DNA of 64,000 nucleotides, taken from assembly GCF_010671925.1 (NCBI RefSeq), contig NZ_JAAHIH010000003.1:620001-684000 (forward strand). Direction: 5' to 3'. A program made the translations under genes and the position numbers. Below are positions 36,824 through 45,674 of this stretch, in pieces; the stretch's first letter is position 1, and the number at the start of each line of letters is the position of its first letter. The stretch comes from Moorena sp. SIOASIH (GTDB lineage Bacteria > Cyanobacteriota > Cyanobacteriia > Cyanobacteriales > Coleofasciculaceae). The notes beneath the pieces are model-generated. The model was not told where the DNA came from and searched no databases. It saw nothing but the letters and a program-made list of their open reading frames with translations.

Positions 36824-37630
36824 GTGAATTATTTTGACCTCTCTGGCAAAATCGCTATTGTTACTGGAGTCTTAGGTAAACTTGGACCGGTGTGGAGTCG
36901 GGCATTACTGGATGCTGGCGCAACGGTTGTGGGGATAGACCTACCATCAGCTCAGGTGCCAAGCTCCTTTGAGCTACTTCAAGGGCATTATCCCAAGACT
37001 CGTTTGTGTTTGGAGCGGGGTGATATATGCGATCGCACTGCCATGATCGCAATCCGCGATCGCATCCTGAGCGACATGGGCATTCCTGCCGTGATTGTTA
37101 ACAATGCTGGGATTGACCAACCTCCTGGTCCAGTGAAAACCTACAGCTTGGAAGATATCCCCCTAGAGATTTGCCGCAATGTGTTTGAGGTTAATGTCTT
37201 GGGAGCATTCCAGGTGACCCAAGTCTTCGGTAGCCCAATGGTGGAAGCTAGACGAGGTTCAATCATTAATATCGGTTCGTTGTATGGGAGCGTATCTCCC
37301 GATGCCCGGTTTTATCAGCATCTGGAGTGCGACCCTCCTTTTTTAAAACCCCCTGCCTATGGGGCATCGAAGGCAGCACTGGTGAATTTAACCCGGTACT
37401 TTGCTACCCACTGGGGACCCTTTGGTGTCCGGGTTAATGCCCTTTCTCCAGGAGGAGTATTGGGTGGACAGGATGAGGAATTCAAAGGTCAATTTTGCGA
37501 TCGCGTTCCTCTAGGACGGATGGCGAAGTTTGAGGATTTACTTGGCCCATTAGTGTTTCTGGCATCCGATGCCTCTGCTTATGTCACAGGTATCGAACTC
37601 AGAGTTGATGGCGGTTTTACCGTGTGGTAA
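36824..37630 (+). CDS. SDR-family oxidoreductase
   Basis: A 268-residue short-chain dehydrogenase/reductase using NAD(P). It starts with GTG at 36824 (MNYFDLSGKIAIVTGVLGKLG), where the dinucleotide site is TGVLGKLGPVW. NNAGID is present, the catalytic Ser is in IINIGSLYGSV and the YxxxK is YGASKAALV. The ending LASDASAYVTGIELRVDGGFTVW is usual. It is 15 bases downstream of the NeuB-like gene and probably acts in the same sugar pathway, as SDRs of the PtmA type do next to neuB in other bacteria. The exact substrate is unknown. Confidence 0.9.
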   Translation: MNYFDLSGKIAIVTGVLGKLGPVWSRALLDAGATVVGIDLPSAQVPSSFELLQGHYPKTRLCLERGDICDRTAMIAIRDRILSDMGIPAVIVNNAGIDQPPGPVKTYSLEDIPLEICRNVFEVNVLGAFQVTQVFGSPMVEARRGSIINIGSLYGSVSPDARFYQHLECDPPFLKPPAYGASKAALVNLTRYFATHWGPFGVRVNALSPGGVLGGQDEEFKGQFCDRVPLGRMAKFEDLLGPLVFLASDASAYVTGIELRVDGGFTVW

Positions 37631-37798
37631 GGTGGACGTGTGTTGAAGCACCCTTTAACCAGGCTGTCAAGGAAAGGGAAAACTACCAATAACACTAATG
37701 ACTAATAACTAAATTGTTTTAATCATGTTTTAATCAGGGTGTATTTTACTGTCTTGATGTAGTCGCTCATGGCTGAGTTATAGAGTTACAACTTTGAG

Positions 37799-38695
37799 AT
37801 GCACCCTTTAATAACTAAAGTATTTATTGAAAACCAGAAGTATTTTAACTATCCCTACGGCAAGCGCAACGGTTACGAAACGATTAGTAAACTTTTAAAT
37901 TTTCCTACTTATAGTATTCGCAAATATTTAGGAATTAAAGTCATTAAGCGCTACCGAGAATTACCTAGTATACCTAAAAAAGATGGATTTTTAGTGTGGT
38001 TTCCCCAAAAGTTGGCTCCGGTTACCCAAGTGATTGGGAAATGTCGGGAATATATCGCTAATGTTGATCAATCTATTTTTACCAAAAAAGGGAAAGGAAA
38101 GGAACAATACCTCAGAGGTATCCATCCAGATGATTCTAAACTTACGGAGTCTTTAGTAAAACTAGCTTGTGATCCTACTTTAGTAAGTATAGTAACAAAA
38201 TACATTGGGATATTACCAATTATCAATGGCGTTAAGTTACTCTACTCGCCAAATAAAAAAATCTATGAAGGAGGAGCTCAATTTTTTCATTTAGACCCGG
38301 AAGGAGTTAGGCAAATCAAGCTATATATTTATGTAGAGGATGTGACAGAAGAGTCTGGTCCTCTGACCCTAATCCCAGCTCAAGAATCCCATAAAATCTA
38401 CCGATTATACCCAGGGGGAAGACTCAGGGATGACTGGGTCAGTCGCTTCATTGATCCGCAATATTTCTATTCGATAACTGGTGCGTCGGGGACAATGATA
38501 TTTGCCGATACATCCAGATGTTTCCATTTCGGTAGCCGACCAGGAAAAAAACCCAGGTTTGTGATTATTATACAATATATATCGCCCTTTGCCATCAATT
38601 TCCCTTGGTTTGGGTGGGTTAGAAAGCCACTTCATGCTCGCTTGGTTAATCACAATACTTCAACGATAGACCAATATCTTTTGGGAGTTAAATAG
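37799..38695 (+). CDS. Phytanoyl-CoA dioxygenase (PhyH)-family protein
   Basis: A 298-residue Fe(II)/2-oxoglutarate oxygenase-like protein. The metal-binding H-x-D is in AQFFHLDPEGVRQIKLYIYV, the distal His is in SRCFHFGSRPGKKPRFV, and that Arg may hold 2-oxoglutarate. EESGPLTLIPAQESHKIY is typical of the PhyH fold. Such enzymes hydroxylate small molecules or sugars in biosynthetic loci. It is 168 bases after the SDR gene on the same strand and is AT-rich at its 5' end. Modification of a nonulosonic sugar or lipid is only a guess. Confidence 0.8.
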   Translation: MHPLITKVFIENQKYFNYPYGKRNGYETISKLLNFPTYSIRKYLGIKVIKRYRELPSIPKKDGFLVWFPQKLAPVTQVIGKCREYIANVDQSIFTKKGKGKEQYLRGIHPDDSKLTESLVKLACDPTLVSIVTKYIGILPIINGVKLLYSPNKKIYEGGAQFFHLDPEGVRQIKLYIYVEDVTEESGPLTLIPAQESHKIYRLYPGGRLRDDWVSRFIDPQYFYSITGASGTMIFADTSRCFHFGSRPGKKPRFVIIIQYISPFAINFPWFGWVRKPLHARLVNHNTSTIDQYLLGVK

Positions 38696-39055
38696 AGGGA
38701 ATAGGGAGTAGGGAGTAGGGAGTAGGGAGTAGGGAATAGGGAATCGGGAATCGGGAGTCGGGAATCGGGAATAAATTATGTTTACTTCATAGCTAGGAAA
38801 AACGCTATAGTAATGAATGTGGGTTCCAGGGCAGTATTATTCACCTAGGAATTAGGATTGCTGAGAACTTGTACCATTACAAAAAAACTTAATATCGGAA
38901 GTTATAACAATCAATTTCAGTACTGAAAAAAGCAAATATTATTACTTTTACCGACTCCCGACTCCCGACTCCCGACTCCCGACTCCCGACTCCCTGCTCC
39001 CTGCTCCCTGCTCCCTACTCCCTGTTCCCTGTTCCCTGTTCCCTGTTCCCTATCT
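38696..39055. repeat. STRR arrays (GGGAGTA)n and (GACTCCC)n with a MITE-type end
   Basis: Heptamers fill about 38697-38772 and 38944-39052 in opposite sense. Next to the first lies TTTACTTCATAGCTAGGAAAAACGC (38781-38805 region), related to the terminal motif of the MITE at 54763-54895. No gene is visible in this gap. AGGGGGGAA shortly before 39126 is the ribosome-binding site of the next gene. Confidence 0.75.
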
Positions 39056-39125
39056 TGATTGCTATTGTTTGAGCTTCTCTTGGTATGATTACTCACCATG
39101 AGATATTTCCAAGGGGGGAAAAATA

Positions 39126-40598
39126 ATGGCACAAGACTATTTACCCAGCCAAGTCTTGAACTGGATTGATGGTCAACAAGTAGCAGCAGTGGCAGGAGAA
39201 TGGTTTGATAAGCTAGACCCCACCAATGGTGAAGTGCTATGTCAGGTGGCTCGCTCAAGAGCAGCAGATATTGAACAAGCGGTAAGGTCAGCTAAACAGG
39301 CCCAACCGGCTTGGGCTGATACTCCCCCGGTACAACGGGGAACTATCTTACACGAGATTGTCCTGGGTATGAAAGCCCGTCAGGAGGAGATTGCCAAGAT
39401 TGTAGCAGCAGAAACCGGTAAGTCCTATGGTTCAGCTTATGGAGAAACTGGCGGTGCGATCGCATTAGGATTATTCTACGCTAGTGAAGGACAACGGTTG
39501 TATGGTCGCACCACTACCAGCGGTGTGGTTAATAAATATGCCATGACTGTGCGTCAACCCCTCGGAGTAGCTGGATTAATTATTGCGGCCAATACTCCCA
39601 TTGCTAATGTGGCCTGGAAAGTCTTTCCAGCTCTGATTTGTGGCAATAGCGCTGTATTAAAAGTAGCAGAAGACACTCCCGCCACTGCTTGGATAGTTGG
39701 ACAAATTGCTAAAGAGGCTGGGTTACCCCCTGGTGTACTAAATATTATTCAGGGATATGGTGAAGAAGCAGGGGCTCCCTTGGTTGCTCATAATGATGTG
39801 GCTGTGGTTAGCTTTACCGGCTCCACAGAAGTAGGACGAATTGTGCAACGGGTAGCTGGGGAGCGCTTTGGCAGGGTATCCCTGGAGTTGGGGGGTAAGA
39901 ATCCCTTGGTGGTGTGTGATGATGCGGATTTGAACAATGCCATCAAGTGGACCTTACTCTCAGTGTTCAGTAATGCTGGTCAACGTTGTGCGTCTGCTAG
40001 TCGAATCATTGTCTTTGATAGCATTTATGATCAATTCCGTGACCAATTAGTGGAGAAAACCAAGGAATTAAAATTAGGTTCCACTGACCAGGATGACCTT
40101 GGTCCAGTGATTAATGAGCAACAGTTGACTAACATGATAGCAGCGGTGAAACAGGCACAGCAAGCAGGAGCAACGGTGCTGGTGGGAGGCGATCGCTTAA
40201 AGGACCCTGACCATGCTACTGGTTTCTATATGGCACCGACCCTGCTAGAGAATGTAGACCCCCACGCGGAAATTTCTCAATGTGAATTATTTGGTCCGAT
40301 TGCTAGTCTCTACCGGGTCAAAGACTTTAAGGAAGCTCTTGCTCTTGCTAACGATTCCCCCTATGGCTTAACTGCTGCGATTCACACTCGCAACATTCAC
40401 CGTGCAGTACGGTTTTGTGAGAAAGTCCAAACTGGAGTAGCTGTAGTGAATGCCGGTACCTATGGCAGTGAACCTCATATGCCCTTTGGTGGACTCAAGC
40501 AATCTGGTAATGGTACCCGTGAACCAGGCACAGAAGCTTTGGATGTCTATTCTGAGTTGAAGGATATCTATATTAATATTGATCCTGAGCAATTTTGA
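39126..40598 (+). CDS. NAD(P)-dependent aldehyde dehydrogenase
   Basis: A 490-residue aldehyde dehydrogenase. The cofactor region is VSFTGSTEVGRIVQRVAG, the general-base Glu is in RVSLELGGKNPLVVC, and the catalytic Cys is in SNAGQRCASASRIIVF. The C-terminal HMPFGGLKQSGNGTREPG is typical, and full length is present. The substrate is unknown. The sequence looks closest to the broad succinate-semialdehyde and related dehydrogenase group. A strong AGGGGGG ribosome-binding site precedes the ATG. It follows the PhyH gene on the same strand but after a 430-base repeat-rich gap, so joint transcription is uncertain. Confidence 0.92.
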   Translation: MAQDYLPSQVLNWIDGQQVAAVAGEWFDKLDPTNGEVLCQVARSRAADIEQAVRSAKQAQPAWADTPPVQRGTILHEIVLGMKARQEEIAKIVAAETGKSYGSAYGETGGAIALGLFYASEGQRLYGRTTTSGVVNKYAMTVRQPLGVAGLIIAANTPIANVAWKVFPALICGNSAVLKVAEDTPATAWIVGQIAKEAGLPPGVLNIIQGYGEEAGAPLVAHNDVAVVSFTGSTEVGRIVQRVAGERFGRVSLELGGKNPLVVCDDADLNNAIKWTLLSVFSNAGQRCASASRIIVFDSIYDQFRDQLVEKTKELKLGSTDQDDLGPVINEQQLTNMIAAVKQAQQAGATVLVGGDRLKDPDHATGFYMAPTLLENVDPHAEISQCELFGPIASLYRVKDFKEALALANDSPYGLTAAIHTRNIHRAVRFCEKVQTGVAVVNAGTYGSEPHMPFGGLKQSGNGTREPGTEALDVYSELKDIYINIDPEQF

Positions 40599-40602
40599 TC
40601 GT

Positions 40603-40685
40603 AAGGGAGTAGGGAGTAGGGAGTAGGGAGTAGGGAGTAGGGAGTAGGGAGTAGGGAGTAGGGAGTAGGGAGTAGGGAGTAGGGA
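40603..40685. repeat. (GGGAGTA)n STRR
   Basis: About eleven head-to-tail GGGAGTA heptamers directly after the aldehyde dehydrogenase stop codon. A short CTGACCA heptamer run follows at about 40777-40802. Confidence 0.9.
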
Positions 40686-40805
40686 AAAAATCCTGTTTCC
40701 TTTATTACTATAAGTAACGTTATATACCCTTGGATTACGGTTATCCAAGGGTAATCGTTTTAGACGCAAATAATTGCTGACCGCTGACCACTGACCACTG
40801 ACTGC

Positions 40806-41429
40806 TTACATATGTTTAAATACTACCGAAAGATTATTAGCTGGCATTTGGTAAGTTTTTTCAAGGATGAGATTATTATTACTGGCAACCTCTACAACAT
40901 CTTCTAAATTACGTACTCCCCATTCTGGGTTTTGTTCTCGTAAATAGGAGTCAAAATCAGCGTTAGAAAGTGCAGTGTGTTTATTACCTTGTTTGTAGGG
41001 ACCGTATAAATATAGAAGATCTCCTGATGAAAGGATACGACCAGCACCTGCCATTAATCCTAAACAAGTAGACCATGGTGAAATGTGAATCATATTAATA
41101 TTCACCATCGCTACAATATCTGGTATTTCTGATAGTATTTCCTTTTCTACTTTCCAAACCGGCTGACTGGCATCAATATCAAGGGGTTGATAAAGGTTTT
41201 CCGTAGGGGAATGGTTAGCCCAGGCGATGATACTTTCACGGAGGGAAGCATCAATATCGGAAGGAATCCATTTTCGAGGTTTTAACTGTTGTGCAAAATA
41301 TATAGCGTGTTCTCCCGTACCGCTAGCAATTTCTAAAATTGTGCCAGTGGCTGGTAATATCTCTAAAAGTACTTGTAAAATTGCTTCCCGGTTGCGCTGG
41401 GTTGCTGGGGCGTATTTTCTGCTGTCCAC
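40806..41429 (-). CDS. DUF938 / class I SAM methyltransferase-like protein
   Basis: A 207-residue protein of the DUF938 family. It has the family start VDSRKYAPATQRNREAILQV, a SAM motif I (TILEIASGTGEHAIYFAQQL), IPSDIDASLRESI, and VNINMIHISPWSTCLGLM, which are highly characteristic. The frame is open to 41564, but upstream codons just translate a GCAAGAG repeat. GTG at 41429 is preceded by GGGGAG at good spacing and gives the family start. The function is unknown beyond likely SAM binding. It converges with the aldehyde dehydrogenase gene. Confidence 0.85.
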   Translation of the reverse strand: MDSRKYAPATQRNREAILQVLLEILPATGTILEIASGTGEHAIYFAQQLKPRKWIPSDIDASLRESIIAWANHSPTENLYQPLDIDASQPVWKVEKEILSEIPDIVAMVNINMIHISPWSTCLGLMAGAGRILSSGDLLYLYGPYKQGNKHTALSNADFDSYLREQNPEWGVRNLEDVVEVASNNNLILEKTYQMPANNLSVVFKHM

Positions 41430-41515
41430 TAATTCTTCTCCCCGATAATGATAAGAGTGGGAACAGGCAAGATGCCCATTCCACAAAGCTATTAATATCA
41501 TCCCATACAGCGGAG

Positions 41516-41569
41516 CAGGCAAGAGGCAAGAGGCAAGAGGCAAGAGGCAATAGGCAATAGGCAAGAGAG
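41516..41569. repeat. (GCAAGAG)n STRR
   Basis: GGCAAGA heptamers drifting into GGCAATA units, immediately upstream of the DUF938 gene and next to the hairpin repeats. Confidence 0.85.
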
Positions 41570-41570
41570 A

Positions 41571-41646
41571 TGTAGGGTGGGCAGTGCTTAGCTTCGAAAT
41601 TGTCAGCTTTTTAATTGGTATGAAGCACTGCCCACCTGACGATTAA
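41571..41646. mobile_element. 76-base hairpin MITE (copy 1 of 3)
   Basis: GGGTGGGCAGTGCTT near the start pairs with AAGCACTGCCCACCT near the end, leaving an AT-rich loop of about 35 bases. It is identical to the copy at 41687-41762 and the starts are 116 bases apart. Confidence 0.75.
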
Positions 41647-41686
41647 TCTTATTCAAACTATAGACAATTAACTCCTATTTTATAGA

Positions 41687-41762
41687 TGTAGGGTGGGCAG
41701 TGCTTAGCTTCGAAATTGTCAGCTTTTTAATTGGTATGAAGCACTGCCCACCTGACGATTAA
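41687..41762. mobile_element. 76-base hairpin MITE (copy 2 of 3)
   Basis: An exact duplicate of 41571-41646, including the trailing CCTGACGATTAA. The identity of both copies points to recent duplication. Confidence 0.75.
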
Positions 41763-41816
41763 CATTATTAAAAAATAATACAATTAACTATTTTTTATAT
41801 TTAAGTTACTGTCTGT

Positions 41817-41887
41817 CGGTGGGCCGTGCTGACTTAACCGATTACAAGCTTTGGAATTGGTCTTAGGCACTGCCCACCCTACGATTA
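41817..41887. mobile_element. Diverged hairpin MITE (copy 3 of 3)
   Basis: GGTGGGCCGTGCTGA at one end and GCACTGCCCACCCTACGAT at the other keep the hairpin ends of copies 1 and 2 with a different loop. The rest of the gap to 42092 is AT-rich without a gene, apart from a promoter-like AT stretch near 42035-42065. Confidence 0.6.
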
Positions 41888-42092
41888 CTGCTACGATTAC
41901 TACGATTAATTTTAGCAAAAATGTAGACAAATAAAAACTAGTTTATATTCCCACTCGCCCCACAGTTACCACACTCACCACCCTCTCCACAATCTCCATA
42001 TTTCGTAATAAAAAAAATTTTCTAAACCCCTTGACAGTATATTTATTTATTTATAAATTAATAATGTAAATAGTTTCAAACAATAACTGGTC

Positions 42093-42326
42093 ATGAATCA
42101 AAACATTAACCCCAACTCCGATGAAAATCAAAACCCTGACAATCAAGGTCGCAAACCTAAGAAAGTCAAGCACATCTTGATTGGTTCTCCTAAACAAGTT
42201 CGGCATACTATTTATGCCATTTATGCCCTGAAATACGCCTATCCCGACGAGTGGAGCACTCCCGAGCCTACGGAAAATCCTGGTGAGGTTATGACCACTT
42301 TGATTCGGTATTTGTACTTAGACTAG
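42093..42326 (+). CDS. Small conserved hypothetical protein
   Basis: A 77-residue protein with a disordered Asn-rich start (MNQNINPNSDENQNPDNQG), a basic stretch (RKPKKVKHILIGSPKQVRHT) and a helical aromatic end (IYAIYALKYAYPDEWSTP). It has no known domain but looks like a real, compact small gene. Codon use appears normal, an AT-rich promoter-like region lies upstream, and the stop is followed by repeats. The basic patch could suggest nucleic-acid contact, which is speculation. Confidence 0.6.
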   Translation: MNQNINPNSDENQNPDNQGRKPKKVKHILIGSPKQVRHTIYAIYALKYAYPDEWSTPEPTENPGEVMTTLIRYLYLD

Positions 42327-42385
42327 GATAGGAGTTTGCCAGGGTTTGCCGCCCTGGCGGCCAAAAATTCCAGAGGTTATTTTTA

Positions 42386-42550
42386 AGCTATCAGCTATCA
42401 GTTATCAGCCGTCAGCTATCAGCTATCAGCTATCAGCTATCAGCTATCAGCTATCAGCTATCAGCTTTTGAATAAAATAATCTGAAAACTGATTACTGAC
42501 CACGGACCACTGACTACTGACCACTGACTACTGACCACTGACTACTGAAT
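42386..42550. repeat. STRR arrays (GCTATCA)n and (CTGACCA)n
   Basis: AGCTATC-type heptamers (42386-42466) and CTGACTACTGACCA-type units (about 42490-42550) fill the space before the IscB element. The stretch at 42551-42627 just upstream of the omega RNA is the probable guide side of that element. Confidence 0.85.
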
Positions 42551-42627
42551 GCTTACGTGGAGGGGTATAATGTAAACAGGGTTAGGATGTACTTGCTGGA
42601 AAGCAGTTACTGAGTAACTTGATAAGA

Positions 42628-42831
42628 GTCAAGAACTCGCCGCTAAGTTCTAACGAACTATAGCGGGAGCTTGTTTTAAGCTCTAACTTGACCAGACTAA
42701 GGTTCGTGAGAAACCTACGTTATTTGAATTATGAAACCTGATAATGCGTGCCAGTTTTCAGCTCTTTCGTACAGCTTTAAACAGGTGTAACGAGTTAAGC
42801 CAGTGAGTTGTACCTAACAAGTTCAAATAAC
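42628..42831 (+). ncRNA. Omega RNA scaffold of IscB copy 1
   Basis: A structured region directly upstream of iscB, where IscB omega RNAs lie. Stem 1 pairs GTCAAG (42628-42633) with CTTGAC (42687-42692) around CCGCTA...TAGCGGGAGCTT. A small hairpin pairs AGGTT (42700-42704) with AACCT (42712-42716). A long-range stem pairs GTTATTTGAA (42719-42728) with TTCAAATAAC (42822-42831). The second IscB element at 51224-51434 keeps the same layout with compensating base changes, which supports a functional RNA. The guide would lie 5' of 42628. Exact ends are not determined. Confidence 0.78.
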
Positions 42832-42873
42832 ATTGTCGAGGCCAACTTTACCCGAAAGGAGAGACTCAAAGTA

Positions 42874-44157
42874 ATGCGAGTTTTCGTACTAGACAAAAAC
42901 TTGAAACCTCTTGACCCATGCCATCCAGCACGAGCAAGAGAGCTATTGAACATGGGAAGGGCTAAAGTATTTAAACGGTACCCATTTACAATTGTGTTAA
43001 AAAACAGGATTTTAGAAAAATCTGTCACTCATTCACATCGTTTAAAGATAGACCCTGGTAGTAAAACAAGCGGGATTGCTATTGTTCAAGAAGAAACAGG
43101 ACGTGTCACAAGCGCCTTAGAAATATCTCACAGGGGACAACAGATTAAGGATTCTCTAGAGTCTCGCAGGGCATTAAGGAGAGGTAGACGCAACCGTAAG
43201 ACTCGATATCGCAAACCTCGTTTTTTGAACAGAACTCTTAGACAAGGATGGTTACCCCCATCTCTTGAAAGCCGAATTAACAATATTGAGACTTGGGTGA
43301 AACGAATTAGAAAAGTCTGTCCGATTAGCGCTATTTCTCAAGAGTTGGTCAGGTTTGATTTGCAGCAAATGCAAAACCCTGAAATTAGCGAGGTCGAATA
43401 TCAACGCGGTGAGTTATTCGGCTTTGAGGTCAAGGAATACTTGCTTGCCAAATGGGGGAGAAAATGTGTCTACTGCAACGCTGAAAACACCCCATTGGAA
43501 ATAGAACACATTGTCCCCAAATCAAAAGGAGGTTCTAACAGAGTAAGCAATCTAACCTTAGCTTGTAGACCTTGTAATCAGAAAAAAGGTAGCAAATTTG
43601 TAGAAGATTTTTTAAGTAAAAAGCCTGAACTATTGAAAAAAATTAAGGGGAAAACCAAGACTCCACTTAAAGACGCGACTGCGGTTAATACTACCCGATC
43701 GGAATTGTATAGAAGACTTCAAGAAACCGGGTTACCTGTAGAAGTAGGTTCTGGGGGACTGACCAAATTTAACCGTAAGGTCAGAATGATTGAAAAACAC
43801 CATTGGACTGATGCTTCTTGTGTTGGTAAATCAACACCTGAGCGGCTACTTATCAGGGGAATAAAACCGCTGTTAATTGCAGCTAAAGGACACGGAACTA
43901 GGCAGCGTTGTCGTCCTAACAAATATGGGTTTCCGAAAGCTCACGCTCCAAAAGCTAAGTTTTTTCAGGGTTTTCAAACAGGTGATATTGTTAAAGCTGA
44001 TGTCATCAAAGGTAAGTTTGCTGGTCAATATGTCGGACGTATTGCAATTCGCTTTAGACCTAGCTTTACCCTTCAACTACCAACTCAAAAATTTGACGTA
44101 CATCCCAAATACTTGAAAACTATTCACAAGGCTGACGGCTATGAATATCAATCTTGA
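42874..44157 (+). CDS. iscB: IscB RNA-guided DNA endonuclease (copy 1, apparently intact)
   Basis: A 427-residue IscB, the transposon-encoded ancestor-type relative of Cas9. Order of parts: an N-terminal PLMP-type domain (FVLDKNLKPLDPCHPARARE); RuvC-I with Asp60 (RLKIDPGSKTSGIAIV); an Arg-rich bridge helix (RRALRRGRRNRKTRYRKPRF); RuvC-II with Glu157 (ISAISQELVRFD); an HNH domain around residues 195-240 with two CxxC pairs and Glu211-His212 (LEIEHIVPKSKGGSNRVSNL); and RuvC-III with His310/Asp313 (KHHWTDASCVG). All catalytic residues are present. ATG 42874 is chosen because AAGGAG lies upstream and the family start follows. The frame is open to 42808, but that part lies in the omega RNA. Confidence 0.93.
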   Translation: MRVFVLDKNLKPLDPCHPARARELLNMGRAKVFKRYPFTIVLKNRILEKSVTHSHRLKIDPGSKTSGIAIVQEETGRVTSALEISHRGQQIKDSLESRRALRRGRRNRKTRYRKPRFLNRTLRQGWLPPSLESRINNIETWVKRIRKVCPISAISQELVRFDLQQMQNPEISEVEYQRGELFGFEVKEYLLAKWGRKCVYCNAENTPLEIEHIVPKSKGGSNRVSNLTLACRPCNQKKGSKFVEDFLSKKPELLKKIKGKTKTPLKDATAVNTTRSELYRRLQETGLPVEVGSGGLTKFNRKVRMIEKHHWTDASCVGKSTPERLLIRGIKPLLIAAKGHGTRQRCRPNKYGFPKAHAPKAKFFQGFQTGDIVKADVIKGKFAGQYVGRIAIRFRPSFTLQLPTQKFDVHPKYLKTIHKADGYEYQS

Positions 44158-44159
44158 AA

Positions 44160-44237
44160 ATAAGGATACCCTATCGGGTAGTTTACTAGAAGCGCGGCAA
44201 TTCCCCTCCCGCTAACCCGTGCCGGGTATAACGGGAG
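44160..44237. repeat. Right-end structures of IscB element 1
   Basis: Directly after the iscB stop, GATACCCTATCGGGTA forms a small hairpin and CTCCCGCTAACCCG...CGGGTATAACGGGAG (44206-44237) a larger imperfect one. Such subterminal hairpins mark IS200/IS605-type ends. The exact boundary is not resolved. Confidence 0.5.
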
Positions 44238-44332
44238 TCCCCTTGCCCCATCTCAGATGGATTCCTTGATTTAGTTTTTGTTTGGATTTGAGTAAAGCTA
44301 AGCTGTACTCAATTACGTTTACACAATAGAAT

Positions 44333-44376
44333 TCGGTCAAGCATTGGGGTTAACCAAAACTTGACCGATTTTTTTT
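44333..44376 (+). terminator. Rho-independent-type terminator
   Basis: A perfect 9-bp stem TCGGTCAAG (44333-44341) and CTTGACCGA (44360-44368) with an 18-base loop, followed by eight T residues. It lies between the iscB element and the TPR gene and is the clearest intrinsic terminator in the window. Confidence 0.8.
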
Positions 44377-44541
44377 ATATCAGCTATTAGTGGTCAGTTA
44401 CGGCGGTTTGCATAACTATCAAGTACACAGGATTTTATCATTCTTCCCTCTTCACTGCTCCGAGGCTCCCTAAAACCTAAATATTACCTCACAAGTCGTA
44501 TAATTGCTATATTGATTGGTATACTTATAGGATTTATCAAT

Positions 44542-45597
44542 ATGCAATTTTTAGAGGAAGTATTACTGACCACTGACAACAGCAATGGTGACCCCAAATT
44601 CGTCTACCCATTTCTGGAAACCAACCTAGAAAAACTTGATGATAACTTTATCGATATCTTGCAAACTTGGGCAAGTGCTAAACTCTCAGAAGCGCAACCA
44701 GAAACAGCAGAAGCGATCGCAGCCGTTATTGGGGAATTCAGTACTTTGATTAGCGACTTTCCTCTGGGTAATAGAGCTAATAACATGGACATTGCTATTG
44801 CTGGTTACGAACAGGTGCTAAAGGTATTTACTCGTGAGAGTAACCCGGAAAGTTGGGCAACGATTCAAAACAATCTGGCTAATGTTTATACTGACAGAAT
44901 CCGTGGCGACAGGGCTGAAAATATCGAAAAAGCGATCGCCCAATATCAACTAGCTTTGTCGGTTTATAGCAAAGAAGACTTCCCGATTGATTGGGCAATG
45001 ACTCAAAATAACCTGGGCAATAGCTATAAAAATAGAATCCGTGGGGACAGGGCTGAAAATCTTGAACTTGCTATTTCCCAATACCAACTAGCTTTATCCG
45101 TTTACAGCAAATCCGACGTCCCCCAGGATTGGGCAATGACTCAAAATAACCTGGGCAATGCCTACAAAAACAGAATCTGTGGCGACAGGGCTGAGAATAT
45201 CGAAAAAGCTATTTTCCAATACCAACTAGCGTTGTCAGTTCACACTAAATCAGACTTTCCCATCGAGTGGGCCATGACTCAAGCTAACCTGGGCACAGCT
45301 TACTGTGACAGAATCGATGGGGATAGGGCTGAGAATCTTGAACTTGCCATTGAAGCATTCCAACTAGCTTTGGCAGTTTATACCAAAGAAGACTTCTCCT
45401 ACGAGTGGGCACAGACTAAAAACCACCTGGGCGAAGCCTATAGAAACAGAATCCGTGGCGACAGGGCTGAGAATCTTGACCTTGCTATTTCCCAATACCA
45501 ACTCACTTTGTCCGTTTACACCAAAGCCGACTTCCCCATGGAGTGGGAAATGACTCACAAGAACCTAACTATAGCTGATAGTGACAGAATTTTATAG
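44542..45597 (+). CDS. TPR-repeat protein of the CHAT-associated type, lacking the effector domain
   Basis: A 351-residue protein. An N-terminal helical part (about residues 1-75) is followed by about five TPR-like repeats of roughly 48 residues, each with AENIEKAIxQYQLALSVY, a D-F/V-P-x-x-WAMTQNNLG core and IRGDR. In cyanobacteria these repeats usually precede a CHAT protease domain. Here the frame ends after the repeats (IADSDRIL), so it is truncated or works through separate partners. Start ATG 44542 is preferred over TTG 44512. It lies upstream of the hydrolase-caspase-NB-ARC-TPR genes on the same strand, 77 bases from the hydrolase. Confidence 0.8.
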   Translation: MQFLEEVLLTTDNSNGDPKFVYPFLETNLEKLDDNFIDILQTWASAKLSEAQPETAEAIAAVIGEFSTLISDFPLGNRANNMDIAIAGYEQVLKVFTRESNPESWATIQNNLANVYTDRIRGDRAENIEKAIAQYQLALSVYSKEDFPIDWAMTQNNLGNSYKNRIRGDRAENLELAISQYQLALSVYSKSDVPQDWAMTQNNLGNAYKNRICGDRAENIEKAIFQYQLALSVHTKSDFPIEWAMTQANLGTAYCDRIDGDRAENLELAIEAFQLALAVYTKEDFSYEWAQTKNHLGEAYRNRIRGDRAENLDLAISQYQLTLSVYTKADFPMEWEMTHKNLTIADSDRIL

Positions 45598-45674
45598 GAC
45601 AGACCTGAGAATACGACTGACCGCTGACCGCTGACGGTAAAATATATAGATATTGATCAACTATCTTCTCAACT

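Noticed and set aside
42551..42873. Group II intron or tRNA-like structure upstream of iscB
   Set aside because: The stems match the second IscB locus and the known position of omega RNAs. There is no tRNA cloverleaf and no intron domain V signature.
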